The notes beneath the pieces were generated by a model, which was given only the letters and a program-made list of their open reading frames with translations, was not told where the DNA came from and did no database searches. Shown here in pieces: positions 1 to 7,820 of a stretch of DNA of 22,465 nucleotides. Made by a program: the position numbers and the translations under genes. This stretch comes from CAZRIT01 sp964600225 (lineage in GTDB: Bacteria > Bacillota > Clostridia > Christensenellales > CAG-138), in assembly GCA_964600225.1 (NCBI GenBank), contig CAZRIT010000027.1:1-22465 (forward strand), read 5' to 3'. How positions within the stretch are numbered: the stretch's first letter is position 1; each line of letters begins with the position of its first letter.

Positions 1-1
1 G

Positions 2-1303
2 AGTAAGCTTGGCAAAAAGTCCGCGTTCTACTTCAAAAAGCGGCAGGATGCGCTCGCCTCCGCCAACGGCTACATCGAGGAGATGTGCGAGGGCCAGCGC
101 GAGGTAAAGGTCTTTTGCCACGAGGAAGCGGTCATCGGTGAGTTTGAACAGCGCGCCGAGTCCCTGCGCAGCTCCTCCACCAGCGCCATGACCTACGCCA
201 TGATCCTCATGCCCATCATGGGCAACCTCAGCTACGCGCTCTATGCCGCCGCAGCCGCAGCGGGCGCGGGCCTTGCCATCATGGGCCGCGCCGATATCGG
301 CACGCTGGCCGCGTTTTTACAGTACACACGCTCGTTTTCGCAGCCGCTGACGCAGCTTTCGCAGCTTTTCAACGGCTTCATCAGCGCGCTGGCGGGCGCG
401 GAACGCATATTTGAGCTGATCGACGCCGCGCCCGAGGTGGATAACGGCGCCATCACCCTGGTCAACGTCACCGAGGATGCCGACGGCGCGCTGGCCTTGA
501 CCACGGAGCGCACAGGCGTCTGGGCATGGAAAACGCCGCTCGACAACGGCGCGTATTCGCTCACCAGGCTTTGCGGCGACGTGCGCTTCCACGACGTAAC
601 ATTCAGCTACGACGGGCAGGTGGACGTGCTCAAGGATATCAACCTGTTCGCCAAGCCCGGGCAAAAGATTGCGCTGGTCGGCTCCACGGGCGCGGGCAAA
701 ACCACCATCACCAACCTCATCAACCGCTTTTACGATGTGCAAAGCGGTTCCATTACCTACGATGGCATCGATATCAAGCAGATTAAAAAGGACGATCTGC
801 GCCGCTCGCTTTCGATGGTTTTGCAGGATACGCACCTGTTTACGGGCACGGTGCGCGAGAACATCCGCTACGGTCGGCTGGACGCCACGGACGCGGATAT
901 CGTGAGTGCTGCCAAGCTTGCCAATGCGCACGGCTTCATCACCCACCTGCCCAAGGGCTACGATACGGTGCTGACGGCCGATGGCGCCAACCTTTCGCAG
1001 GGACAGCGGCAGTTGATCGCCATCGCGCGCGCCGCAGTGGCCGACCCGCCCGTGCTGATACTGGACGAGGCCACCAGCTCCATCGATACGCGCACAGAAG
1101 CGCTCATTGAAAAGGGCATGGATCGGCTGATGCGCGGCCGCACGGTGTTTGTGATAGCGCACAGGCTTTCCACCGTCCGCAACGCCAACGCCATCCTCGT
1201 GCTGGAGAACGGCTCCATCATCGAGCGCGGCGACCACGACGACCTGCTTGCCCAGCGCGGCAAATACTACCAGCTCTACATGGGCATGTTCGAATTGAGT
1301 TGA
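2..1303 (+). CDS. ABC exporter half-transporter (permease + ATPase fusion), 5' end missing
   Basis: The reading frame is open from base 2, so the start lies upstream of the window; the ATG at base 83 is internal, because homologous-looking sequence precedes it. Visible are the last part of an ABC exporter membrane domain and a complete nucleotide-binding domain. Counting from base 83: a hydrophobic segment at about residues 36-70, then the ATPase with Walker A GSTGAGKT (200-207), the Q-loop glutamine in VLQDT (246-250), signature LSQGQ (304-308), Walker B VLILDEA (324-330) and the H-loop histidine H360. Such proteins export lipids, drugs or peptides as homo- or heterodimers. A roughly 40-residue linker with a WAWK motif lies between the domains. 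Any partner would be upstream, out of view. The substrate cannot be told. Confidence 0.93.
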   Translation, partial: SKLGKKSAFYFKKRQDALASANGYIEEMCEGQREVKVFCHEEAVIGEFEQRAESLRSSSTSAMTYAMILMPIMGNLSYALYAAAAAAGAGLAIMGRADIGTLAAFLQYTRSFSQPLTQLSQLFNGFISALAGAERIFELIDAAPEVDNGAITLVNVTEDADGALALTTERTGVWAWKTPLDNGAYSLTRLCGDVRFHDVTFSYDGQVDVLKDINLFAKPGQKIALVGSTGAGKTTITNLINRFYDVQSGSITYDGIDIKQIKKDDLRRSLSMVLQDTHLFTGTVRENIRYGRLDATDADIVSAAKLANAHGFITHLPKGYDTVLTADGANLSQGQRQLIAIARAAVADPPVLILDEATSSIDTRTEALIEKGMDRLMRGRTVFVIAHRLSTVRNANAILVLENGSIIERGDHDDLLAQRGKYYQLYMGMFELS

Positions 1304-1319
1304 CAAAGCATACATCAAC

Positions 1320-1350
1320 AGGGCCGCCCGCAAAATGCAGGCGGCCCTTT
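1320..1350 (+). terminator. Probable rho-independent terminator after the ABC exporter
   Basis: GGGCCGCC (1321-1328) pairs with GGCGGCCC (1340-1347), with A1320-T1348 extending the stem and a small GC pair inside the loop. Only TTT follows, so the U-tract is short. It sits 17 bases after the exporter stop codon. Confidence 0.65.
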
Positions 1351-1372
1351 GATATGATGCGATTGCATAACC

Positions 1373-1420
1373 TTAAGCACACCATGCAAACCGTGGTTCG
1401 GATTTGCACGGTGTGCTTAA
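1373..1420. repeat. Long imperfect inverted repeat across the stop codon of the anti-sigma gene
   Basis: TTAAGCACACC (1373-1383) pairs with GGTGTGCTTAA (1410-1420). After one A/C mismatch TGCAAA (1385-1390) pairs with TTTGCA (1403-1408), with a 12-base loop. The stem contains the TAA stop of the minus-strand gene (1419-1417). It has no clear U-tract on either side, so it may be a weak terminator or an mRNA 3'-end stabiliser between two convergent genes. Confidence 0.55.
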
Positions 1421-2961
1421 CGGTAATCGTCCAGATGGATGGTGATGGCGTACTCGGTCATTTCATCGTACAGCTCGTCAAACCGATAGCCTGTGTGGTT
1501 GGAAATGCCCGTGTGCACCGCGCCGTCGCGCAGGGAGAACAGCTCCTCGGGGCCGTTATCGTAGTCGACGTACATCTCCCACCAGTATCTAGTTGTGGGG
1601 ATGATGGTCAGCGTCTTTGCCGCGGCCCACTCGCTCGGCGGGATTGCGCTGTTGATATAGCGATAGTCGTATTCGAGCCAGTCGCCCTCATAATCCCGTC
1701 CGTGCGGCCCGCCCGCCGAAAACAGATGCGGGCTGCTTGGCGCTTTGCCATCCAGCAGGAAGTGGAACGTCAGTGCGTCGCCGCGCTCGTACTTGGTCCA
1801 GGATGCGGGCAAAACAACATGCATCATCAACTGCGTGTCCGTTGGCGTAAAGGCGATCTCATTCACGGTTACGGATGCGCCCGTAAAATCCAGCTCATGG
1901 GTGTACAGATACACCTCGCTATCGACAAGCACCCCGTCCGTGCTTGCGGGCCGCTCGTCCTCGGGCTGCCATTCCTGAATGGTGACGGGATGTACGCCGC
2001 CAAGCTGCACGCTTGTGCCAACGGCCGCTTGCGTGGTCAGCGCCTTGTACGATTCCGCATCGACGGTGATGCGGCCCAGGTTTGCCTCCAGCACAACGTC
2101 GCGCGGCTTGGAATCGACGTTTTCATAGTACATGCTCAGCGTCAGCAGTCCCTCCGCCTTGCCCGAAAGCGGCTGTTGCTCCCTGAGGTCGATCGGCCAC
2201 ATTTCAATGGCAAACCGCACGTCGTGATCGGCCAGGTATGCATCCCACAGCTTGTCCGTTGCAGGGCCGGTGGAAATGAGCACGCCGTTTTCAAACAGGA
2301 TGCCCGCTTCCCCGTCGTTTCCCGCTTCGGCGGACGCCGTGGCAATGGCGTCCATTTCCGCCGTAAAGCTCGGAGAGATTTCGCCGCGAAACTTCCTGCC
2401 GTCGGCCGTTTCAAACCGAACGCTGTTTTCGCACGCAAAGTAGTAGTACTCCTGGTTCGGATCGCCGCCCAGCGAACCGTCGTTTTTGGCGCAGCGGAAG
2501 GTGTCCCCGCCCGTATATGCCTGCACAAACGGCCTTGCCACAGCGCCCGGCATGATGCCTGTGATGAAGATGTTTTCGCCATCGTAAGCAATTTCCTCCA
2601 GCTTGAGGGAGAAGTTGGCGGCATAGTCCTCAAACCCATCACCGATATTGGTGATGGCAATATTGGTCGTCTCCGCGCCCGTGATAATCGCCTCGATGGT
2701 CGGCTCGTCGGTGCGGTTTTCCTTTTCCTGTTCAAAATACCCGCGCGGGGTGAACCAGGAGCGCAGCCATTCGGTCACCTCCGCCCTGGCGCTCGGGATG
2801 GAAAACACCGTAACCGCGGCGACCAGTATCAGACAAGCCGCCGTTGCCAGAACCCTGCGCATCGCGTGGCGCTCCTTACGCTGCTTGCTGGCGCGCAGAA
2901 CACGCGTATCGTTGACCATATAATCCATAACAGCCTCCTTAAACAATTCACGTTCCGTCAT
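1417..2961 (-). CDS. Membrane-anchored putative anti-sigma factor (DUF4179-like)
   Basis: A 514-residue protein. I chose the ATG at 2961, because it overlaps the TGA stop of the sigma gene as ATGA, a classic translational coupling; a start 21 bases further upstream is possible but lies inside the sigma gene. Residues 1-35 are charged and cytoplasmic. One membrane segment at about 36-56 follows a basic patch (RKERHAMRR), and about 450 residues lie outside the cell with no motif I can assign. This layout, encoded directly after an ECF sigma gene, is that of the DUF4179-type anti-sigma/sensor proteins of Clostridia. The inferred role is to hold the sigma factor inactive until an envelope signal acts on the ectodomain. 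The short cytoplasmic part lacks a recognisable HxxxCxxC zinc motif. Confidence 0.75.
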   Translation of the reverse strand: MTERELFKEAVMDYMVNDTRVLRASKQRKERHAMRRVLATAACLILVAAVTVFSIPSARAEVTEWLRSWFTPRGYFEQEKENRTDEPTIEAIITGAETTNIAITNIGDGFEDYAANFSLKLEEIAYDGENIFITGIMPGAVARPFVQAYTGGDTFRCAKNDGSLGGDPNQEYYYFACENSVRFETADGRKFRGEISPSFTAEMDAIATASAEAGNDGEAGILFENGVLISTGPATDKLWDAYLADHDVRFAIEMWPIDLREQQPLSGKAEGLLTLSMYYENVDSKPRDVVLEANLGRITVDAESYKALTTQAAVGTSVQLGGVHPVTIQEWQPEDERPASTDGVLVDSEVYLYTHELDFTGASVTVNEIAFTPTDTQLMMHVVLPASWTKYERGDALTFHFLLDGKAPSSPHLFSAGGPHGRDYEGDWLEYDYRYINSAIPPSEWAAAKTLTIIPTTRYWWEMYVDYDNGPEELFSLRDGAVHTGISNHTGYRFDELYDEMTEYAITIHLDDYR

Positions 2962-3467
2962 TGCTCGTCGGCTCCTTTCCATTCAGCTCGTATCCGTTCC
3001 CGCGTGCGATACAGCCTTGCTTTCACTGCATCGACGCTGATGTGCAATGCCGCGGCGATCTGCCGCACCGATTGGTCGAAGCCATAGTAGAGCACAAACG
3101 ACTGGTAGGACAGCAGGGGTTCGCTTTTGACAATGGCAAAGATTTGTGCCGCGTCCATTTGGTTGAGCAGCGCATCCTCAAAGGTCGATTGCGCAGCGGG
3201 CGTGGTTTCCGTCAGCTCCTCCTCGCGCTCGCACTTGCGGCTTTGGCTCCTGTACCGCTTGGCCAGTTCGCCCTTGGCAATCTTGACCAGATATCCGATG
3301 GGCTCCGTTGGCCTCAACAGCGCCGTGCGCTCGTAGAACCGCTTCCAAACCTCCTGATAGACATCCTCCATATCGGCCACCGACCGTATGCGCACCACGA
3401 AAAAGCGCTTCAGCCGCGCCGCATTTTCTCCGTAGACCCTGTCAAAATAGGCGTCCCTAGATTCCAT
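2958..3467 (-). CDS. ECF-type RNA polymerase sigma factor
   Basis: A 169-residue sigma-70 family protein with only regions 2 and 4. Region 2 shows the core-binding pattern DVYQEVWKRFYE at about residues 34-45. A variable acidic linker follows (about 80-105). Region 4 holds a helix-turn-helix at about 118-160, with QIAAALHISVDAVKARLYR resembling the -35 recognition helices of the family. An AAGAGG-type ribosome binding site lies just before the ATG. The gene ends in an ATGA overlap with the putative anti-sigma gene, so the two are made together. Expected role: redirect RNA polymerase to a small regulon, probably for envelope stress, and often to its own promoter. The regulon is not visible. 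Confidence 0.93.
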   Translation of the reverse strand: MESRDAYFDRVYGENAARLKRFFVVRIRSVADMEDVYQEVWKRFYERTALLRPTEPIGYLVKIAKGELAKRYRSQSRKCEREEELTETTPAAQSTFEDALLNQMDAAQIFAIVKSEPLLSYQSFVLYYGFDQSVRQIAAALHISVDAVKARLYRTRERIRAEWKGADEQ

Positions 3468-3502
3468 GCTGTTCCTCTTTTCATCAACCGGTTTGCTCTA
3501 TA

Positions 3503-3531
3503 TGCGTATCACAAATACGATTTGGTGTCAA
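3503..3531 (-). promoter_or_regulatory. Possible promoter of the sigma/anti-sigma operon
   Basis: On the minus strand a perfect TTGACA (3531-3526) lies about 60 bases before the sigma start. The matching -10 at 17 bases (TGA-TACGCA) is poor. The same stretch contains AAAAC followed by CGTA, resembling ECF -35/-10 elements but with too short a spacing. Which sigma reads it is open. Confidence 0.3.
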
Positions 3532-3573
3532 AGTTTTGCAATTTTTCTGTGTGCGGAATGCCGACATATAAAA

Positions 3574-3607
3574 AAGGGACTGCGAAGCGGATGCCTCGCA
3601 GTCCCTT
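3574..3607 (-). terminator. Strong rho-independent terminator of the purine permease gene
   Basis: AAGGGACTGCGA (3574-3585) and TCGCAGTCCCTT (3596-3607) form a perfect 12-bp stem with a 10-base loop. On the minus strand it is followed by TTTTATAT. It lies 25 bases after the permease stop codon. Confidence 0.92.
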
Positions 3608-3631
3608 GGCTGAACGGATCTCGGTCGGTGT

Positions 3632-4942
3632 TTACAGAGCGGCCAGGATGTACTTGAGCACGAACAGGAGCGACAGGATGTACATCAGGATGGGGACATC
3701 CTTGCCCTTGCCGCGGACGAGCTTGATGATGGTGTAGGAGATGAAGCCAAACGCGATACCATCGGAGATGGAGTACGCAAACGGCATCATGGCGATGGTC
3801 AGGAAGCACGGAATGGCAACTTCCATATCGCCCCAGGGGATATCAACGGCGTTTTTGAGCATGAACACGCCAACGATGATCAGCGCGGGCGCGGTTGCGG
3901 CCGACGGGATGATGCCCGCCACGGGCGCCAGCAGGATGGCCAGCAGGAACAGAACCGCCGTAACAACGGAGGTCAGGCCGGTACGGCCGCCTTCGCTGAT
4001 GCCGGTGGAGCTTTCCACAAACGTGGTAACGGTGGAGGTGCCCAGCACGGCGCCTGCGCAGGTTGCGATGGCGTCCGCCATCAGCGCCTTGTCGCCATGA
4101 GGCATGTTGCCGTCTTTATCCAGCATGTTGTTGGCGCTGGCGGTGCCGATCAGTGTGCCGACGGTATCGAAGCAGTCCACGATGGCAAAGGTGATGATCG
4201 CGGTCAAGAGCGGCAGCAGGCCCAGCTTCATCAGGCCGCCAAAGCCTTCGGTAAAGCATGCGCCAAAGGTCGACAGGTTGATTCCCGATTCGGTGAGCGA
4301 TTCGGGGAACGTCGTCACGCCAAACGGAATGCCGACGATGGTGGTGGCCAGGATGCCGATAAAGATGGCGCCCTTGACCTTGAACGCAAGCAGGATGGCG
4401 GTCAGCACCAGGCCGATGCAGGCAACCAGAGCGGGGCCCGAGGTGATCGAGCCAAGCGCCGTGATGTTGGCGGGGGTGGTGGTGACGATGCCCGAGTTCA
4501 ACAGGCCGATGAACGCAATGAACAGGCCGATGCCCGCGCCAATCGCCTTCTTCAGCGAGGCGGGAATGGCGGAGATGATCTTGCTGCGAAGCGGAGAAAT
4601 GGTCACGGCCAGGAAGATCAGGCCCGAGATCAGAACGATCGCAAGGCCTTCCTGCCAGGTATACCCCATCCCGAAGCATACCGTGTAGGTGAAGAAAGCG
4701 TTGAGGCCCATGCCCGGCGCCTGTGCAAACGGAACGTTTGCAATGAACGCTGTGAGCAAGCAGCCGATTGCGGAAGCGATGCAGGTGACAACCATGACCG
4801 CCATGAAATCCATGCCCGTTTCCGCCAGCATGCCGGGGTTGACAAAGATGATGTACGCCATGGCAAAGAATGTCGTGATACCGGCGATGATCTCGGTACG
4901 GACAGTCGTGCCGTGCTCTTTGAGTTTAAAGAGCTTTTCCAT
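3632..4942 (-). CDS. AzgA/PbuG-type (NCS2 family) purine permease
   Basis: A 436-residue polytopic membrane protein, the usual length for PbuG/AzgA hypoxanthine-guanine-adenine permeases. Family signatures: TTFFAMAYIIFVNPGML (about 23-39), APGMGLNAFF (75-84), IGAGIGLFIAFIG (134-146), DCFDTVGTLIGTASANN (256-272) and ESSTGISEGGRTGLTS (310-325), the last two near the substrate site in this family. It has about 12-14 hydrophobic segments. It is expected to import a purine base with protons. The ribosome binding site GGGAGG is good and the gene has its own promoter. It lies downstream of the PLP enzyme and close to the purine-linked ssnA/ygfK/xdh genes, so it is the likely importer for that pathway. 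Urate or xanthine as substrate is inference; AzgA members usually take hypoxanthine, guanine or adenine. Confidence 0.92.
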   Translation of the reverse strand: MEKLFKLKEHGTTVRTEIIAGITTFFAMAYIIFVNPGMLAETGMDFMAVMVVTCIASAIGCLLTAFIANVPFAQAPGMGLNAFFTYTVCFGMGYTWQEGLAIVLISGLIFLAVTISPLRSKIISAIPASLKKAIGAGIGLFIAFIGLLNSGIVTTTPANITALGSITSGPALVACIGLVLTAILLAFKVKGAIFIGILATTIVGIPFGVTTFPESLTESGINLSTFGACFTEGFGGLMKLGLLPLLTAIITFAIVDCFDTVGTLIGTASANNMLDKDGNMPHGDKALMADAIATCAGAVLGTSTVTTFVESSTGISEGGRTGLTSVVTAVLFLLAILLAPVAGIIPSAATAPALIIVGVFMLKNAVDIPWGDMEVAIPCFLTIAMMPFAYSISDGIAFGFISYTIIKLVRGKGKDVPILMYILSLLFVLKYILAAL

Positions 4943-4974
4943 ATGTATACAACCTCCCAGAAAAAAGATACTTC

Positions 4975-5003
4975 ATTCTACCACAGACTTCACAAATTAT
5001 CCA
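4975..5003 (-). promoter_or_regulatory. Promoter of the purine permease gene
   Basis: On the minus strand TGGATA (5003-4998, 4 of 6 matches), a 17-base spacer and TAGAAT (4980-4975, 5 of 6) with an extended -10 TG just upstream. The predicted leader is only about 25 bases before the GGGAGG ribosome binding site, which leaves no room for a purine riboswitch. The rest of the 128-base gap (4943-5070) is AT-rich without other structure. Confidence 0.6.
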
Positions 5004-5070
5004 TATCTATTTCACAATTTATTGATAACAAGGCACTATGGTATCATGCCGATTGCAAACGCCTCCGCAT

Positions 5071-6306
5071 TCAGCCGATGCGGCCGCTGCGTTCCAGCGC
5101 CGCGATATCGGGCGCACATTTATACGGCTCGCCCGCGGCCAGCATGGCGTTTTTTACATCCTTTAAGCCGCTGCCCGTGGAGATGACCGTCACCGTTTCA
5201 TCGGACTGGATGACGCCCTCCGCCACGGCCCGTTTCACGCCCGCCGTTGCGGTGACGCCCGCGGGCTCGCCAAACACGCCCTCGGTGCGGCCCAGAAGCC
5301 GCATGGCGTCGAAAATCTCCGCATCGGAAAGGGCAATCCATGCGCCATGCGAATCCTGCACGGCGCGCTGCGCCTTTACGGGATTACGCGGCACGCCCAC
5401 AGCGATGCTGTCGGCCAAGGTGTTCTCCTCGGCGGGACGCAGGGCGCGGTTTTCCCTGCTTGCGTCCACAAACGGGCAGCAGCCCGTGGACTGCACGCCG
5501 AGAATCCTCGGCATGCGTTCGATCATGCCCAGTTGCAGCAAATCGTAGAATCCGTTGTACACGCCGCCGATGGTGCACCCGTCCCCGACGGAAACGGCCA
5601 CCCAATCGGTCGGCTGCCAGTTGAGCTGCTCCGCAATCTCCAGAGAAACCGTCTTCTTGCCCTCCGTCATGACGGGGTTAATGCCTGCGTTGCGGTTATA
5701 GAAGCCCCATTTATCGATTGCAGCGCGGGAAAGCTCGAACGTTTGGCGGTAATCGCCCTGCACGGAGATGACGTTGGCGCCGAATATCAGCAATTGCGCC
5801 ACCTTGCCCGCGGGCGCGCGCTCGGGCACGAATATGACGGTTTTCAGCCCCATGCGGGCGGCGTTGCCCGCACAGGAGGAAGCCGCGTTGCCCGTGGACG
5901 AACAGGCGATGGTTTGGTATCCCAGCTCAATGGCCTTGGCCACGGCCACGCCCGATGCGCGGTCCTTCAGCGAGCCCGTCGGGTTCAGCCCGTCATCCTT
6001 GATATAGAGGGTCTTAAGCCCAAGCTGCTCGCCCAGGCGCATGGATCGGTACAGCGGCGTCCACCCGATGCGCAGATAATCGCCGAGGCTCCGGCCCAGA
6101 AGCGGCATCAGGGCGCGGTAACGCCACATGCTGTTGTCGCGGTTATCGGCAAGCGTCTTATGCGAAAGCACCTTTTTAATTGCGGGGTAATCGTACACGA
6201 TATCGAGGATGCCCTGTTCCCCGCAGCTTGGGCACGTCATCAGTTCGGGCCCAAACGGGTACTCCCGCCCGCAGACGGTACAGCGATAGCCCACAATACG
6301 ATCCAT
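5071..6306 (-). CDS. thrC: Threonine synthase family PLP-dependent enzyme
   Basis: A 411-residue fold-type II PLP enzyme. An N-terminal zinc ribbon has Cys9, Cys12, Cys25 and Cys28, as in archaeal/Clostridial threonine synthases. The PLP lysine is Lys114 in NPTGSLKDRAS, where family members usually have SFKD. STGN (137-140) binds substrate, and GDGCTIGG (231-238) and STGSGLKD (376-383) bind the PLP phosphate and ring. Classical role: O-phosphohomoserine to threonine plus phosphate. No hom or thrB gene is near. Instead it is divergent from ssnA-ygfK-xdh and followed by a purine permease, in a setting where urate/purine clusters normally carry the PLP enzyme YgeX (diaminopropionate ammonia-lyase). 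It does not resemble YgeX, which lacks the zinc ribbon. The family call is firm; the substrate is not. Confidence 0.85.
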   Translation of the reverse strand: MDRIVGYRCTVCGREYPFGPELMTCPSCGEQGILDIVYDYPAIKKVLSHKTLADNRDNSMWRYRALMPLLGRSLGDYLRIGWTPLYRSMRLGEQLGLKTLYIKDDGLNPTGSLKDRASGVAVAKAIELGYQTIACSSTGNAASSCAGNAARMGLKTVIFVPERAPAGKVAQLLIFGANVISVQGDYRQTFELSRAAIDKWGFYNRNAGINPVMTEGKKTVSLEIAEQLNWQPTDWVAVSVGDGCTIGGVYNGFYDLLQLGMIERMPRILGVQSTGCCPFVDASRENRALRPAEENTLADSIAVGVPRNPVKAQRAVQDSHGAWIALSDAEIFDAMRLLGRTEGVFGEPAGVTATAGVKRAVAEGVIQSDETVTVISTGSGLKDVKNAMLAAGEPYKCAPDIAALERSGRIG

Positions 6307-6335
6307 ATATGCACCTCATGTAATCCTTTTTCTAC

Positions 6336-6364
6336 AATATAGCACGATTGCGGCGGAAAGAAAA
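6336..6364 (-). promoter_or_regulatory. Probable promoter of the threonine-synthase-like gene
   Basis: Minus strand TGC-TATATT gives an extended -10 (6341-6336), with a weak -35 TTTTCT (6364-6359) at 17 bases. A GAGGTG ribosome binding site precedes the ATG at 6306. Confidence 0.45.
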
Positions 6365-6397
6365 GACGCTTGGCAACCGCCGCCGCCCTGCCCCGCA

Positions 6398-6416
6398 GTA
6401 TTGCCGAAAGCAACAC
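6398..6416. promoter_or_regulatory. Dyad over the -35 box of the ssnA promoter (candidate operator)
   Basis: GTATTGC (6398-6404), five bases, then GCAACAC (6410-6416): a 19-bp dyad with 6 of 7 positions symmetrical. It covers the -35 element, where a repressor or activator would act. Confidence 0.35.
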
Positions 6417-6429
6417 GATACTATATAAT
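6401..6429 (+). promoter_or_regulatory. Sigma-A promoter of the ssnA-ygfK-xdh operon
   Basis: TTGCCG (6401-6406), a 17-base spacer and a perfect TATAAT (6424-6429). The predicted transcript starts near 6436, followed by the AAGGGGG ribosome binding site (6462-6468), 10 bases before the ssnA ATG. Confidence 0.8.
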
Positions 6430-6478
6430 GTAGAAGTACCGTAAAAAACGAACATAATCAAAAGGGGGTTCCCGTTCC

Positions 6479-7807
6479 ATGCTTATCATCGGAAACGGCA
6501 GGCTCATCACCCGCGATCGCGGCGCGTACTACGAACATGGCGCAGTCGCCATCGACGGCGGGCTGATCGCCGACGTGGGCGGCAGCGACGTCCTAAGGCT
6601 CCGCTATCCCGATGCGGAATGGATCGACGCCAAGGGCGGCGTCATCATGCCGGGGCTTATCAATACCCACAACCACATATACAGCGCGTTTGCCCGCGGG
6701 CTTTCGCTGACCAACTACAACCCTGTCGATTTCAACGATATTCTGGAGGGCATGTGGTGGCGCATCGACCGCAAGCTGACGCGTGAAAACAACCGCCTGT
6801 CGGCGTATGCCGTGTACCTGGACAGCATCCGCAACGGCGTCACCACCACCTTCGATCACCACGCCAGCTACTTTGACATCCCCGATTCGCTGGACGATCT
6901 GGCGGATGCGGCCAAGGCGCTGGGCGTGCGCACAAGCCTTTGCTACGAGATATCCGATCGCGACGGCGAAACCAAGATGCGGCAGGCGCTGGACGAAAAC
7001 CTGCGCATGATCGAGCGGGCCAAGCGCGACCATAGCGGCATGCTCTCCGCCATGACGGGCCTGCACGCATCCTTCACGCTCTCCGACGATACGCTGTCCC
7101 TCTGCCGCAGGCTGACGCCCGAGGACGCGGGCTTCCATGTGCATGTGGCCGAAGGGCCCGCCGACGAGCCCGATTCGCTGCGCCGCTCAGGCAAGCGCAT
7201 CGTGGAGCGCTTCTACGATTACGGCCTGCTCGGCCGCCGCACACTTGCGGTGCACTGCGTGCACATCAACAAGGCCGAGATGGAACTGCTCAAGGCCACC
7301 GACAGCATCGTCGTCCACAACCCCGAGTCCAATATGGGCAACGCCGTAGGCTGCGGCCCCGTCATCACCATGTTTCAAAACGGGATCCTGCTGGGCCTCG
7401 GCACCGACGGCTACACCAACGACATGCTGGAAAGCTACAAGGTGGGCAACATCCTCCACAAGCACAACCTGTGCGACCCGACGGTTGCATGGGGCGAAAT
7501 CCCCACGATGCTGTTTGAAAACAACGCACGCATTGCCGCGCGCTTCTTCGATACGCCGCTGGGCGTGCTCAAACAGGGCGCGGGCGCGGATGTGATCGTG
7601 GTCGATTACGATCCGCTCACACCCATGGACGCCTCCAACGTCAACAGCCACATCCTGTTTGGCATGTGCGGACGCTCGGTGGTGACCACCGTTTGTAACG
7701 GTAAGGTGCTCATGAAGGACCGCAACATCCTTGTGGCCGATGAAAAGGCCGTCATGGCCGAGTGCCGAAAGAGCGCGAAGCAGCTTTGGAACAGCGTAAA
7801 CGCATAA
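6479..7807 (+). CDS. ssnA: Putative aminohydrolase SsnA (amidohydrolase superfamily)
   Basis: A 442-residue metal-dependent amidohydrolase of the chlorohydrolase/guanine-deaminase type, the expected length for SsnA (about 440). Metal and catalytic residues: His64 and His66 in INTHNH, His222 and Glu225 in VHVAEG, the AVHCVH histidines near 259-262, and Asp310 in GLGTDG. A beta-sandwich composite is formed by the N-terminal (1-55) and C-terminal (about 375-430) segments. SsnA is conserved next to YgfK and molybdenum hydroxylases in selenium-linked purine catabolism; it is thought to hydrolyse a purine-derived ring or amine, but the exact reaction is not readable here. First gene of a three-gene operon: ygfK begins 13 bases later and its ribosome binding site overlaps the ssnA stop codon. 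Confidence 0.9.
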   Translation: MLIIGNGRLITRDRGAYYEHGAVAIDGGLIADVGGSDVLRLRYPDAEWIDAKGGVIMPGLINTHNHIYSAFARGLSLTNYNPVDFNDILEGMWWRIDRKLTRENNRLSAYAVYLDSIRNGVTTTFDHHASYFDIPDSLDDLADAAKALGVRTSLCYEISDRDGETKMRQALDENLRMIERAKRDHSGMLSAMTGLHASFTLSDDTLSLCRRLTPEDAGFHVHVAEGPADEPDSLRRSGKRIVERFYDYGLLGRRTLAVHCVHINKAEMELLKATDSIVVHNPESNMGNAVGCGPVITMFQNGILLGLGTDGYTNDMLESYKVGNILHKHNLCDPTVAWGEIPTMLFENNARIAARFFDTPLGVLKQGAGADVIVVDYDPLTPMDASNVNSHILFGMCGRSVVTTVCNGKVLMKDRNILVADEKAVMAECRKSAKQLWNSVNA

Positions 7808-7820
7808 GGAGGAACGCCCC

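Noticed and set aside
1300..3087. 595-codon forward frame opposite the anti-sigma gene
   Set aside because: It runs through a terminator hairpin and opposite a coupled sigma/anti-sigma pair; no motifs.
4943..5070. Purine riboswitch before the permease gene
   Set aside because: The predicted promoter leaves only about 25 bases of leader, and none of the conserved aptamer loops are visible.
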